Positions 43,424-53,016 of a stretch of 64,000 nucleotides of DNA are shown here, piece by piece. Below the pieces are notes generated by a model. The model was not told the origin of the DNA and ran no database searches. It was given only the letters and a program-made list of their open reading frames with translations. The position numbers were made by a program, and so were the translations under genes. The stretch comes from Photobacterium gaetbulicola Gung47 (lineage in GTDB: Bacteria > Pseudomonadota > Gammaproteobacteria > Enterobacterales > Vibrionaceae), in NCBI GenBank assembly GCA_000940995.1, contig CP005973.1, forward strand, positions 1,302,001 to 1,366,000, given 5' to 3'. Each line of letters opens with the position of its first letter. Within the stretch, counting starts at the first letter, position 1.

Positions 43424-44035
43424 CTAAAACGCCATCTGCCATTTGAGGTATGCCTCTTCATTTGAGTCATAGCCAGCCCTAATCCGATGGTTTTTAATTT
43501 GGTAGCCGACGAAAGCATCATAGGTATAGAGATCATAATCATCTTCACCAAATGAATAAAAGTTGTCAAAACCAATATGCCACGCGTTGTGGTTAATTCG
43601 AGAGTAGAAGCCAGCCATACCAATAGCAATAGAGTCGTCGGTCACTTGATTCTTATTTACCCCAATGGTTAACACTGGATAAAAGGTGACTTTTTCCATT
43701 GCTTTCCACGTAGCGACATAACCCCCTGTTAGCGACTCCACATCACCACCAAAATAGCCTTCAGTATAAAAACCTTGCCCTTCATTCATCCAATAATATC
43801 GAGCCTTTAGTTCATCGAAGCCTTTTTTAGACTCAAGGCTCATCCCATGCTTGCCGAAAGCCAAACCAAAACTAGCATCAACATCCCCATTAGCCGCTAT
43901 CCCCATCCCAACTGAAGAGTAAACCGCCGTTGGATCAGCCATATTAACCTTGTCCTGATTTTCGACCTCTTGCTCTGCAAAGACCTTAGGTTGAATACTA
44001 CTGAGTAGCAAAATTAATAACAAACGCTTATTCAT
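43424..44035 (-). CDS. Exported beta-rich (barrel-like) hypothetical protein
   Basis: 203 residues. A signal peptide (MNKRLLLILLLSSIQPKVFA) precedes a mature part rich in alternating aromatic strands: YSSVGMGIAANGDVDASFGL, ARYYWMNEGQGFYTEGYFGG, VTFYPVLTIGVNKNQ, HIGFDNFYSF and HRIRAGYDSNEEAYLKWQMAF, ending in Phe. This fits a small outer-membrane barrel. No named family is recognised. It has its own terminator, next to which intron 2 has inserted. Confidence 0.75.
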   Translation of the reverse strand: MNKRLLLILLLSSIQPKVFAEQEVENQDKVNMADPTAVYSSVGMGIAANGDVDASFGLAFGKHGMSLESKKGFDELKARYYWMNEGQGFYTEGYFGGDVESLTGGYVATWKAMEKVTFYPVLTIGVNKNQVTDDSIAIGMAGFYSRINHNAWHIGFDNFYSFGEDDYDLYTYDAFVGYQIKNHRIRAGYDSNEEAYLKWQMAF

Positions 44036-44370
44036 GGTCGTTCCTGTAATATTTAATGAGTAGCTTATTGATAACGCATGCCAGGTTTTATCTTTTCTTA
44101 TATTATTTACCTTATGAATAATTATTGTTGAGCATCAGGCAACTCAAAATAAAACCACATATTTCTTTTTATTATTTATGGGTGTTACTAAATCGCAATG
44201 CATTGAAAATAATCAATAACAGTTTTGGAAATGAAAGCCATCAACATAAGCTTGCAAAGTAAAAGCGTGATATTAAGAAAAGCTGTAAATAATAGGAAGG
44301 TATTGATGGAAATTTGAATGCAGGTAATAGGTCTTAATTTTTACCTATTACCTGCATGATGTGAATAACC
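44036..44370. other. AT-rich intergenic region with one long hairpin
   Basis: 335 bp without an ORF. It contains the barrel promoter and the perfect inverted repeat listed separately at 44318-44357. Confidence 0.4.
44318..44357. repeat. Perfect 15-bp inverted repeat downstream of the HlyD gene
   Basis: ATGCAGGTAATAGGT (44318-44332) pairs with ACCTATTACCTGCAT (44343-44357) around a ten-base loop, CTTAATTTTT. It is 14 bp after the minus-strand HlyD stop codon. No U-run follows on the minus strand, so if it is a terminator it is atypical. A 3'-end stabilising hairpin is the other reading. Confidence 0.7.
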
Positions 44371-45510
44371 CTATAGTGAATATAAGTAGTAAATCTGGGT
44401 TTTAACGCGAATAACAATACCGCGGATCGCGTCCAAGAAACTTAATAATGGGGTTGGCTTTTCACCAGATATCCATGCTAAACCAACAGCACCTACAGGA
44501 ATATCAAAGCCCTCCGGCTCATGAATTTTCAAACGTACAAAGTGGTGTTTGTTAAGCACATTCAAGCCAGTAGTCCGGCGAACATTATCATCGACGGCCA
44601 ATAGGCTACCTTGCGATTCCCCCGTCGCTTCGATAATACTATCAACCGATGCAGAAAAGACCTTACCAGGGTAAATTGCCGTACCGAATTCAGCCAACTG
44701 CCCTTTTTTTACATTACGTAGGGCCTGATGGTTGACTCTTGTTAAGACATACTTTTCATTGGTATACATAGCAAGACGAGGAGCTGCCCCTACATACTGC
44801 CCTTCACGCATAATGAAATTAGTCACAAAGCCATCAACCGGGGCGTATATCTTGGTATTGGCTAGATTCCATTGAGCCTTATCTACAGCCGTTTGTTTCT
44901 GAGCAACGACTGTTTCAGCATTGAAAACATTGACCATGATCTGTTCAGTTTTTAACTTTGCTTGGCTGAGCTTAATTTTGGCCATTTCTACTTCGCTCAT
45001 TCGCCGCTCGAGCTGTTGTTTTGAAACTGTGTCCGCCACCTTGATTTCCTGAAGCTTATAACGCGCTAGCGTGTTAACCTTTAGTTCGAGATCCTCCTCA
45101 GCCGCATCCTGCTGATGGCGAGAGAGCTCGATTAACTTGATCTGCCCTCTCAAACCCATTTCCGCGCCGGCCAATTCAGCTTTTGCGTTTTCTACAGCAA
45201 TTAGATAAGGCTCATCATCAATTTCATAAATCAGTTGACCTTTTTTAATTTTCTGATTGGGCTCTATATGAATAGCAGTTACCACCCCCTTCACTTCACT
45301 TGAGGCTGGCCTCAATTGAATATGTGGCGATTGCACGACAGAACCACCTGACATATCCATCGGCGTATAGGTAATAAGCCCTATCCAAACAAAGATAAGC
45401 CAACTGGTTCCGCCAATGTACGCAAAGAGCTTCGTTCCCTTATTCCATGGCATACCCACAAGGCGAAGAATATAAATAAATAACGCCCATACCGCCAATC
45501 CTTCAAGCAT
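44371..45510 (-). CDS. yiaV: HlyD-family membrane fusion protein, YiaV-like
   Basis: 379 residues. Two N-terminal hydrophobic helices (about 5-18 and 28-48) precede the lipoyl half-motif GVVTAIHIEPNQKIKKGQLIYEIDDEPY. A coiled-coil hairpin (about 110-205) follows, then the second lipoyl half (AQWNLANTKIYAPVDGFVTNFIMREGQYV). The C-terminal RVKTQIYYLYSL matches the tail of E. coli YiaV. It is a periplasmic adaptor for an export or envelope system, but no transporter or outer-membrane channel is adjacent. It overlaps the DUF3302 gene by 8 bp, the same pairing as E. coli yiaW-yiaV. Confidence 0.87.
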   Translation of the reverse strand: MLEGLAVWALFIYILRLVGMPWNKGTKLFAYIGGTSWLIFVWIGLITYTPMDMSGGSVVQSPHIQLRPASSEVKGVVTAIHIEPNQKIKKGQLIYEIDDEPYLIAVENAKAELAGAEMGLRGQIKLIELSRHQQDAAEEDLELKVNTLARYKLQEIKVADTVSKQQLERRMSEVEMAKIKLSQAKLKTEQIMVNVFNAETVVAQKQTAVDKAQWNLANTKIYAPVDGFVTNFIMREGQYVGAAPRLAMYTNEKYVLTRVNHQALRNVKKGQLAEFGTAIYPGKVFSASVDSIIEATGESQGSLLAVDDNVRRTTGLNVLNKHHFVRLKIHEPEGFDIPVGAVGLAWISGEKPTPLLSFLDAIRGIVIRVKTQIYYLYSL

Positions 45511-45826
45511 CTTGCTGTTCCTCTACAATCTGGGGTTCATCTTTCCAGATTTCACGTAATCGTCGAATGCCTAACTCAATGTCTGTAAAGGCAACAATTA
45601 ATGCCAGAACCCAGACCCAGTGCCATATAAATCCCACCCAAGTCAAAGCCGATATCAAACCTAATTGTTGGTGTTTTTTTCGGTGAGCTTCATGAACAGG
45701 GATTTCATGAACTTTCCAAAAGCCATATGCTATTGCAGCAATTGACCCAAATAACACTACGCCGGCAACAACATGTAGGACGGTATCAGCGGTACTTTCA
45801 ACAAAAGGCATTGATACTAACGACAT
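45503..45826 (-). CDS. yiaW: DUF3302 inner-membrane protein, YiaW-like
   Basis: 107 residues with two transmembrane helices (about 15-38 and 55-80). The DUF3302 signature is KVHEIPVHEAHRKKHQQLG between them, then TWVGFIWHWVWVLALIVAF. The short acidic C terminus is cytoplasmic. It is translationally coupled to the HlyD gene by an 8-bp overlap. The function of the pair is not known, but the linkage is conserved in enterobacteria and vibrios. Confidence 0.87.
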   Translation of the reverse strand: MSLVSMPFVESTADTVLHVVAGVVLFGSIAAIAYGFWKVHEIPVHEAHRKKHQQLGLISALTWVGFIWHWVWVLALIVAFTDIELGIRRLREIWKDEPQIVEEQQDA

Positions 45827-46200
45827 TTGTTAACACTCCATTTATTTATAATTCTAATTACTCGATTATAATTCCGCATAAATCAAAACAAGAACTGCAA
45901 TACGATGGTAAAAAATTGACATGTCTGGATTAAAGATAAAGTCACAGCTCATATAATTGAACATAAAAATTACACAAAAGTAATTTACCAATAATGGTTA
46001 TATGCACTCGTTATTAATTTATGTTATATCTCTAAGTAACCACCCAATCCAAATATACGATAAAAATGACATCAGCTTTAACAACCGACAAAATCATCTT
46101 TGATAATCACAACAAGAAAATATCACAAATAAACGTATTACAGGCCAGTCACTAACATGAAAGCAAATGAGATTAATACTTATTAACTCATTGTTACTCG
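45827..46200. other. Intergenic region, no gene recognised
   Basis: 374 bp, very AT-rich, between the yiaW start (minus) and the end of the LysR gene (minus). It holds the yiaWV promoter. No terminator with a clear U-run was found for the LysR gene. Confidence 0.35.
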
Positions 46201-47115
46201 CTACTTATATATGTCAGAAAATGCTTTAACTAGTATGCCTTCTACCTGTGAAATTACAGGATGCTGATACCATATTCGGTGAAACTGAATACCAAGGTCA
46301 AACAACATAGGTTGACCATCTAATATCAGTGGTCTCATAACCACACCATCAGGAACAGCATCTTCTTTAATACCAAGTGTTACGAATACATTGTTATTCA
46401 TCTTGACGCACTGAAAAGCTGTCGATACCGTGGCAACGGTAAGATTTTGCTTTAGCTGAATCCCAGTCCGTCTTTTCAACGTTTGGTAGTGCTCACTATT
46501 ATCTAGTTCCCCCATCGTAACCCTAACACTAGGATCATTATTTAAATCACTTAAAGAAACCTGTTCCATAGAGGCACATCGATGTCTTTCAGATAAACAT
46601 ACATTAAGAGGCAACTCACCTAGACGGCGCTCAATCACTCGCTCGCTAACTTCACTAGGATAGCTCGTAACGCCGATTACGATCCGCTCTTTTTTGGGGT
46701 ACTCAATCGCATCTTGCGACCAGTCCAAGAATGTAATTTTCACATTATCATTAATTGATTTAAGGCCTTGAATGATTGGAATTGCAAATATTTCACTTAG
46801 CATGGATGGCATATGAAATTCAAAATTCAAACTTTTATTATTTAGGCCGAATGATTGAACTAAAAATTCAGAATCTTCAAGCTGCTCAAGGGAATCTTTG
46901 ACTCTACTGACAATCTGTGATGCCAATAGTGTAGGTTCATATACTTTGTTATTGGCAATAAACAGTTCATTACCGAATATTTCCCGACACTCGGCCAGAT
47001 AACGCTGAAATGTAGCTCTACTTATTGATAAATAAAAAGTGACCTTAGCTTGTGTCCGCTTTTCATATAAAACGACGAGAAATCTATACAGATTCAAATC
47101 AAAGTTCTTTTTCAT
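46201..47115 (-). CDS. LysR-family regulator (divergent HTH)
   Basis: 304 residues. An N-terminal LysR-like winged helix (DLNLYRFLVVLYEKRTQAKV ... YLSISRATFQRYLAECREIF) is clearly diverged from the consensus: where most have LSQPAVSR it reads LSISRATFQR. The effector domain follows with KITFLDWSQDAIEYPKKERI. It lies 92 bp downstream of a second LysR-type gene on the same strand. The target is unknown; both could act on the neighbouring yiaWV or FadL genes. Confidence 0.82.
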   Translation of the reverse strand: MKKNFDLNLYRFLVVLYEKRTQAKVTFYLSISRATFQRYLAECREIFGNELFIANNKVYEPTLLASQIVSRVKDSLEQLEDSEFLVQSFGLNNKSLNFEFHMPSMLSEIFAIPIIQGLKSINDNVKITFLDWSQDAIEYPKKERIVIGVTSYPSEVSERVIERRLGELPLNVCLSERHRCASMEQVSLSDLNNDPSVRVTMGELDNSEHYQTLKRRTGIQLKQNLTVATVSTAFQCVKMNNNVFVTLGIKEDAVPDGVVMRPLILDGQPMLFDLGIQFHRIWYQHPVISQVEGILVKAFSDIYK

Positions 47116-47207
47116 ACAACCCTCTTGATGTTAGTGGAAATTTATAATGAATCAGTCTAATGCTGATGTTTTTATATTTATAACAACTATCTACAGATTT
47201 ATCGCTT

Positions 47208-48164
47208 TCATTTGGCATTATCCGAGACAGCTGATTTTATAGTTCTTATGACTATATCTTTGAACCACTTATGCGCATTGCTTGTTTTGGTTCTGCGATG
47301 CTCGTTCAAATAAAAGTTAATTTTAAGCGATTCAACACTATCTATTTTAAATAAAGGTACAAGTTCCTTAGACCTATGCCTTGAGATTGCTAAGATATGC
47401 GATGCTATAAGTAGTTTATTTGTACCATTCATCGCATCGATCAGAGTGCTTAGTTGATTGCTTTTGAATGTTATATTTCTTTTATGACCTGAATATTTCA
47501 AATACTCGTCAATCAAAATATGATGCTGGGGAATTGAGTTAACGTCTAAGTTAAGATCAACAAACTGGTACATCATACACTGTTCTAATGTGACATTATT
47601 TGATTTTACTAAAGGATGTAATCTATGACCATAAATTACCGGATAAGTAGTAGTAAGTAGAGTCGACTCATAATCTTTACTTTCACAGAATTGATCGATA
47701 TGAATTGAAAAATCAACCAAACCATCTTTCAGCTGCGTTTTAGGATTAAGGGTTGGCGGATATTCAATAACCCCACAGTTTGGTGCCAGTCTTGATAACT
47801 CCCTGATTATTGGAGCCGTGAAAATACGGCTCAATAACGGCGGCGTAGAGATTTTAAAAGTATGCTCACAATCCTGGGGTTCAAAATCGAAGTTAGTTAT
47901 CAGCTTGCTGGTTGAAAACAAAATTTGATCTATTTGTGCTTGGAGCTGTAACGCTTTCTCCGTCGGTTGCAAACCATTCGATTCACGTAAAAAAAGCGGG
48001 TCACCAAATAAATCACGCAACCTGCGCAGTGTTCGGCTCATTGCGGGTTGTGAGAGATAAAGTACTTCTGCGGCCCGTGTTACATTTCGCTCCTTGAGTA
48101 GCACGCTAAGAGATACCAGTAGGTTCAGGTCAACCCTCGACAATTCTTGCTCAACTGTTTTCAT
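47208..48164 (-). CDS. LysR-family regulator
   Basis: 318 residues with a canonical HTH (SRVDLNLLVSLSVLLKERNV, then AAEVLYLSQPAMSRTLRRLRDLFGDPLF) and a LysR substrate-binding domain. The family resembles LeuO/NodD-type LysR proteins with the RDLFGDPLFLR sequence. I chose ATG 48164 because the LysR fold starts there; nine further upstream codons are open. It is followed by the diverged LysR gene at 46201. Confidence 0.85.
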   Translation of the reverse strand: MKTVEQELSRVDLNLLVSLSVLLKERNVTRAAEVLYLSQPAMSRTLRRLRDLFGDPLFLRESNGLQPTEKALQLQAQIDQILFSTSKLITNFDFEPQDCEHTFKISTPPLLSRIFTAPIIRELSRLAPNCGVIEYPPTLNPKTQLKDGLVDFSIHIDQFCESKDYESTLLTTTYPVIYGHRLHPLVKSNNVTLEQCMMYQFVDLNLDVNSIPQHHILIDEYLKYSGHKRNITFKSNQLSTLIDAMNGTNKLLIASHILAISRHRSKELVPLFKIDSVESLKINFYLNEHRRTKTSNAHKWFKDIVIRTIKSAVSDNAK

Positions 48165-48424
48165 AAATCCATACCAGCTACACGACCACATAAAAGTATA
48201 TCATCTCCTTATGGCCGTTAGTTTAAAGACAGCCAATCAATTAAGTCCATATGAAACAGACAATTATATAAATGTCTGCGAAGAACATGTACTAATGCTT
48301 AAGATGAGTTGTCAATATCCATTGTTTTGACGCTCATTACAGATAGCTGAGCCGACAAGGTATTTTTATTATAACCACCAGACAATAATCGTTAATTTAC
48401 ATTCAACTCTAACAAGCCTTGTTC

Positions 48425-49580
48425 TTAGAATGTGTAACCCATACCAATAAAGTGAACACTACCAGTAAATTTACCTGATAGAGGTGCGATGTACTTGCTT
48501 TGATCGATATCAATATCACCTAGATCAGTATATTGGTAATAAATATCGAAAGACTGATCATCCCATGTTCTAGATACCCCTATTGAATATCGATGTTGTT
48601 CGCCAACAGGTAGTTCAGGGGTTTGAAGTGCTGGATTGTCTAAAGGAGAGGTTTCATAAGAGTAACCCAGCTTTAGCGCCCATTTATTACCCACATCATA
48701 TTCACCACCGAGCCCTAAGTGCCAGACATCATCCCATTGACGATCAATAACATATATAGGATCAACCCGCTGAAACTCCATTGGAATAATAGTGTTTTCC
48801 ATACTACTCCATTGGTGCCACTGTATAGTGCCCATCAGAGTCAGTTTATCACTTCCTTTAAAACTGATACTGGCATCTATCGTATTGGGCATAATGAGCC
48901 CGGTGGAGTACTTACCTTGGTATTGGTCAGAAACAGTGGTATCCGATTCAAAATGATGCTCTAGTTTGGATCGATAAGATAGCCCCAAGCGTGTTGATTC
49001 TGAAGCTTCATAGACAAGCCCCAAATTATACCCAAAGGCCCAATCCGATGCGCTATCCAGCTCGACTCCCCGGGTATTGGCCTGTAAAAAAGCATAATTG
49101 AACTGCAAGCCGGCAGCCACCGAGACTTTCGGATTGACTTTATAACTGATTGATGGATTGATTTGATAAGTCAGCAGTGCCACATCGCTGACTTGGGCAG
49201 CACCCTGCCAGTCAGTGCCATAATCAATTGTTGCACCGCCCAATGATCCCAATGCCAGGCCTAGATAGAGGTCCTCATTTATCTGCTGGGTATGAAAAAA
49301 GCCTGCAATAGGTAGGGTGCTATTTGAAGAACCGTCTTCACCCAGGCCTTTGTACTGAATATCTAGATTCAGCACACTCCCGGTAAGGGTTGTGAGATCA
49401 TCATTCATGTGGGGCATTACCGCAGGATTAGCCCATATAGCCGCTGCTGAGCCCGTATAGACGCCATCTCCCGCTCCTCCTGTCCCTAGGTTGGCATAGG
49501 TTGCTTCTGGCAAAAAAAAACCACTTGCCTCTGCATAAGAACAGCCAACAACAAGTGATAAACCTATTATAATGGAATGG
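48425..49580 (-). pseudogene. FadL/OmpP1-family transporter, 5' end removed by IS110
   Basis: The frame encodes nearly all of a FadL-type outer-membrane channel for hydrophobic compounds. The mature N terminus EASGFFLPEATYANLGTGGA follows the end of a signal peptide, IIIGLSLVVGCSYA, and the barrel ends SVHFIGMGYTF. The beginning of the signal peptide, the start codon and the promoter are missing because the IS110 element starts there (about 49573-49585). The frame then has no ATG until residue 33-34 of the mature part. A slippery run of nine T is also present (49512-49520 region). The gene is probably not expressed as an exported protein. Confidence 0.82.
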
Positions 49581-49635
49581 TCGCCCCTCTCTCAGCCGTC
49601 TACTATGGCGGTAACTGCGGGAAAGGAGAACGAGC

Positions 49636-50670
49636 ATGACGATGACAACTGTCGGTATCGACTTAGCGAAAAACGTATTCCAGCTTCATGGGGTTGATCA
49701 GCATGGTAAGACCGTACTGAAAAAGAAACTGAAACGACATCAACTCTCCACCTTCTTCGCTAATGTAGAGCCCTGCCTGATTGGAATGGAAGCTTGCAGT
49801 GGTGCTCACTTCTGGGCTCGGACTTTAGGGAACCTGGGCCATACCGTGAAGCTAATGGCCCCTCAGTTTGTTAAGCCCTACGTCAAAACCAACAAAAATG
49901 ATGCCGCAGATGCCGAAGCCATTTGTGAGGCGGTAACCCGGCCGAACATGCGCTTTGTCTCGATAAAATCACCGGATCAGCAGGCATTGCTTTCCCTTCA
50001 CCGGGCCAGGGCCGGTTTTATCAAAACCCAAACTGCACAAATCAACCAAATCAGGGGACTGCTGACCGAGTTTGGGATTGTCCTGCCTACCGGTAAAGTC
50101 GCGATACACAAACATGTCCCCACCATCTTAGAAGATGCCGAGAACGCCTTGCCCGATACGTTCCGCCAGGTGCTGTCACGACTCTATGATCATTTAACCG
50201 AACTGAGTGAGCATATTGAGCAATTTGACCAGTCACTCAAAGCACACTTCAAGCATTGCGAACTGAGCCAACGGATAGCGTCACTACCAGGCATCGGCCT
50301 GATCAGTGCCACCGCGATCGTCGGCACCATTGGTGACGGCTCTGAATTCAAAAACGGGAGGCAGCTGTCCGCCTGGCTAGGACTGGTTCCCCGACAACAC
50401 TCCAGCGGGGGTAAAAATATCTTACTCGGCATGAGCAAGCGAGGCGATGCCTACCTCCGAACCCTGCTCATTCACGGCGCCCGCTCCGTCCTGATAGCCA
50501 GAAGTCACCAGGTACCGCCAGAGAGTTGGTTGGGCGGGCTTATCAACCGGCGCAATAAAAACGTGGCGGCGGTAGCACTGGCCAACAAAAATGCCCGGAC
50601 GTTATGGGCAATGCTGACACGTGGCGAAGACTACAACCCCAAGCGGTACCCGGATGCCTTTGCCGGGTAA
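49636..50670 (+). CDS. IS110-family (IS1111-like) DEDD transposase
   Basis: 344 residues. The N-terminal RuvC-like DEDD domain shows GIDLAKNVFQLHGVD (D), CLIGMEACSGAHFWAR (E) and KNDAADAEAICEAV (D, D). The C-terminal Tnp_20 domain has SLPGIGLISATAIVGTIGDG and the serine-containing LGLVPRQHSSGGKN. AAGGAG precedes the ATG. It is complete and apparently intact. The enzyme is RNA-guided in this family. Confidence 0.92.
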   Translation: MTMTTVGIDLAKNVFQLHGVDQHGKTVLKKKLKRHQLSTFFANVEPCLIGMEACSGAHFWARTLGNLGHTVKLMAPQFVKPYVKTNKNDAADAEAICEAVTRPNMRFVSIKSPDQQALLSLHRARAGFIKTQTAQINQIRGLLTEFGIVLPTGKVAIHKHVPTILEDAENALPDTFRQVLSRLYDHLTELSEHIEQFDQSLKAHFKHCELSQRIASLPGIGLISATAIVGTIGDGSEFKNGRQLSAWLGLVPRQHSSGGKNILLGMSKRGDAYLRTLLIHGARSVLIARSHQVPPESWLGGLINRRNKNVAAVALANKNARTLWAMLTRGEDYNPKRYPDAFAG

Positions 50671-50960
50671 TTTCGTCAAACAGGGCTGTATTTAACATAT
50701 GATACCTAATCCGCACCACGAAAAATTTTCGCGACAAAAAGCGGCTGAACAAGGTAAAACCAATGAAAACAGAGTGACTTTAGAGCCTGATAGCACGTTG
50801 TAAGAATGTTATCAGTGTTACCAACAGACTGTCGGCGAAATCCGACGGTGAAGCAGGCAAAAACATACCCAAACCGATTGCTAGAGGTAAACACGATTTA
50901 AAGGCCAAACAGGTAAGACCGAGACTCAATGAACCTGCATTTAACATGGCATAGTGATTT
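50671..50960 (+). ncRNA. Candidate guide (bridge/seek) RNA region of the IS110 element
   Basis: This non-coding tail follows the transposase. It has several hairpins: the palindrome CGAAAAATTTTCG (50719-50731), GTCGG/CCGAC (50831-50835 and 50842-50846) and smaller ones. Position and size match the RNA of IS1111-type elements. The exact ends, the guide loops and the match to the target were not established. Confidence 0.4.
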
Positions 50961-51109
50961 TGCTAATGCGTCATTATGATAAGGCTTGGGTCAGCGGAAT
51001 CCTTTAGGGACAGCGGCATACATGCCGAACTAAGTCCGGATGTATGACTGCAATCTTAACCAGTTTGATTTTTTAGAGCGTGGGTACTTGGCAAACCGGG
51101 GCGACCATG

Positions 51110-51736
51110 TATGTTAAAACCATTGCCGCCAGTATGAAGCGTCAGGATTTAATACCGAAAGCCGCACGCAAGTTTAAGTGTACAACGGACAGCAAGCATA
51201 AAATGCCTGTCGCTTCGAACCTGCTGGCTCAGGACTTTAACGCAACGGCTCCGAATCAAAAGTGGGCGGGTGACATCACGTACGTTGCCACAAGTGAAGG
51301 TTGACTGTATTTGGCTGTCATCATTGACCTTTACTCACGACAGGTAATCGGCTGGTCTATGGATACAAGGATGACGGCTACTCTGGTCTGTGATGCGCTA
51401 TCGATGGCTTTGTTCCGTCGCGGTTTCCCTGAACACGTTATCGTTCATAGTGATCGAGGTAGCCAGTATTGCTCAAAAGACTATCGAGAACTCATAATCA
51501 CTTATAATCTCAAGCAAAGTATGAGTAGAAAAGGAAATTGCTGGGACAATGCCTGTGTCGAGAGCTTCTTCCATTCCATGAAAGTTGAAGCGATCCAATA
51601 TGAGCCGATTATGACGAGAGATGCGATGCGCCAAACGATCTTTGAGTACATTGAGGTTGATTATAATCAGACGAGAAGGCACAGTGCTCTTGGATACCTA
51701 AGCCCAGTTAACTTTGAAAAGCAAAATGTCGCTTAA
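51110..51736 (+). pseudogene. IS3-family transposase OrfB remnant with internal stop
   Basis: The frame starts abruptly with IAASMKRQDLIPKAARKFKC, continues NQKWAGDITYVATSEG, and then meets a TGA where relatives have Trp (EGWLYLAV). Downstream the DDE core continues: VIIDLYSRQVIGWS, VHSDRGSQYCS (D) and NACVESFFHSMKVE (E), ending with YLSPVNFEKQNVA. OrfA and the left terminal repeat are gone. The right terminus with the sequence GTGTCCAGTC lies at about 51740-51768. Confidence 0.87.
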
Positions 51737-52398
51737 TGAAGTGTCCAGTCTAGCTGGAGCAGATCAATCACACCAAAACCGTTACTTTCAACTAAGGCCT
51801 CTATTTCGCTTGGCGAAGCAAAATAACCAGTTCTGAAAAAAGCATCTACCTCAGATGTAGTAACCAGTCCAGTTTCATTCAGTTCACTGAGAACCTCTGG
51901 TGTTACTAGAGACGATGACATTTTAGCGAGCAAACCAGCAACAAAGAATCGGCTAATATACGCTATAGCAACGGTACCACCATCTTTAAGGATTCGATGA
52001 GCTTCTCTTAGGACGGCTTCACGCTCACCTTGGCTTTGTATGTGATAAAGAGGCCCAAGGATTAGAACAACATCCTGAGATCTATCTGAAATAAAAGGTA
52101 CTTTAGTTGCATTCGCTTCATGGATATGAACATTTAGACCTTTTATCTCTACATTTTGTTTTAATTGTGAGACTAATTCTGGGACGAGTTCAACTGCCGT
52201 TACCTCTACTCCTTCTTGGGCATAAAACAACGAATAACGACCTGTTGCAGCACCTAGCTCTGTCAACTTTTGGCACTGTTGAGTATACTCAGCAAGCTGA
52301 TTAATTGTTGTGTCAAACTCAATTCTTGTGATGTTTTGACAAGTAAGTCGCTGTTCCTCATCAAAGTTAGCATAATAATCTAAATACTCTTCTTGCAC
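51733..52398 (-). CDS. SAM-dependent methyltransferase, probably C-terminally cut by IS3
   Basis: 221 residues of a class I methyltransferase. Motif I is LTELGAATGRYSLFYA, motif II AVELVPELV and motif IV QDVVLILGPLYHI (near residue 113). It starts with GTG, five bases after AGGAGG. The last ten or so codons (LLQLDWTLH) are read from sequence that looks like the IS3 right end, so the natural C terminus has probably been replaced; relatives I know are around 250-270 residues. The SAM core is complete, so activity may remain. Substrate unknown. Confidence 0.72.
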   Translation of the reverse strand: MQEEYLDYYANFDEEQRLTCQNITRIEFDTTINQLAEYTQQCQKLTELGAATGRYSLFYAQEGVEVTAVELVPELVSQLKQNVEIKGLNVHIHEANATKVPFISDRSQDVVLILGPLYHIQSQGEREAVLREAHRILKDGGTVAIAYISRFFVAGLLAKMSSSLVTPEVLSELNETGLVTTSEVDAFFRTGYFASPSEIEALVESNGFGVIDLLQLDWTLH

Positions 52399-53016
52399 TG
52401 ATACCTCCTAGTGCTGTTAACTGTGTATTAGGCAGAACGCTCGTTTTCACGCATCTACCAAACTAGTTCTTTTCGTACACTATAGTCATAAAAAACATTT
52501 TTTTTCAATGCGTTAAATACCACGAATATTCAGGTAAGCATTCAATGAATTCGGACAAAGTAAGCATACTATTGAATGGCTTCAGGCGTTTTTAGCGAAG
52601 GCCATTACTAACCTGACATGAGAGAAAGGGCTCTTCTCCGCTTGCATGCATCTAACCCTCAAAAGCCCATGCAACTGAACCGTCACTTGGCTATTACGCC
52701 TTCTCCATTTTACTTTCGATTTGAAAGCTAAAGCTCAGGGAAAAGCAAGTCTGAAAACTCGTTTAGTTGGTCGGCAGAAAAGGAGTGTATCTGATCGAGT
52801 GCTTGCCTGAGGAACATAAAAAAATCTGAGCGTAGTAACACACTCGGGTTTTTCCAGCCTCTATGGATCGTTTAATTAATCATTTTAAGCTTAACTGATC
52901 GGCATTAGGGATACACCGGCATTATTTATCTTTTTGCGCCATGAGTTTAAAAAGAAAAATTACCAGCACGTATATGTGGTAAGTTAAATAATGATGAAAT
53001 GATACAGGTGACTAAT
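52399..53016. other. Intergenic region, no gene recognised
   Basis: 618 bp between the methyltransferase and the SnoaL-like gene. It contains no ORF with a ribosome site. An AAAAAACATTTTTTTT tract is near 52490. It may contain further mobile-element debris, but I could not identify any. Confidence 0.35.

Larger units (their letters stand above)
49581..51060 (+). mobile_element. IS110-family element (IS1111-like) with long 3' non-coding tail
   Basis: The transposase gene has a short 5' leader (about 55 bp) and about 390 bp of non-coding DNA after its stop before other IS sequence begins. The layout of short left and long right non-coding ends is that of the IS1111 subgroup, in which the guide ('bridge'/seek) RNA lies downstream of the gene. 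The left edge is set by where the FadL signal peptide is cut; the right edge could not be fixed (between about 50900 and 51100). IS110-type elements leave no clear target duplication. Confidence 0.65.

Noticed and set aside
46201..48164. The two LysR genes as a duplicated pair
   Set aside because: Their HTH and effector sequences are too different for a recent tandem duplication; adjacency alone is not evidence.
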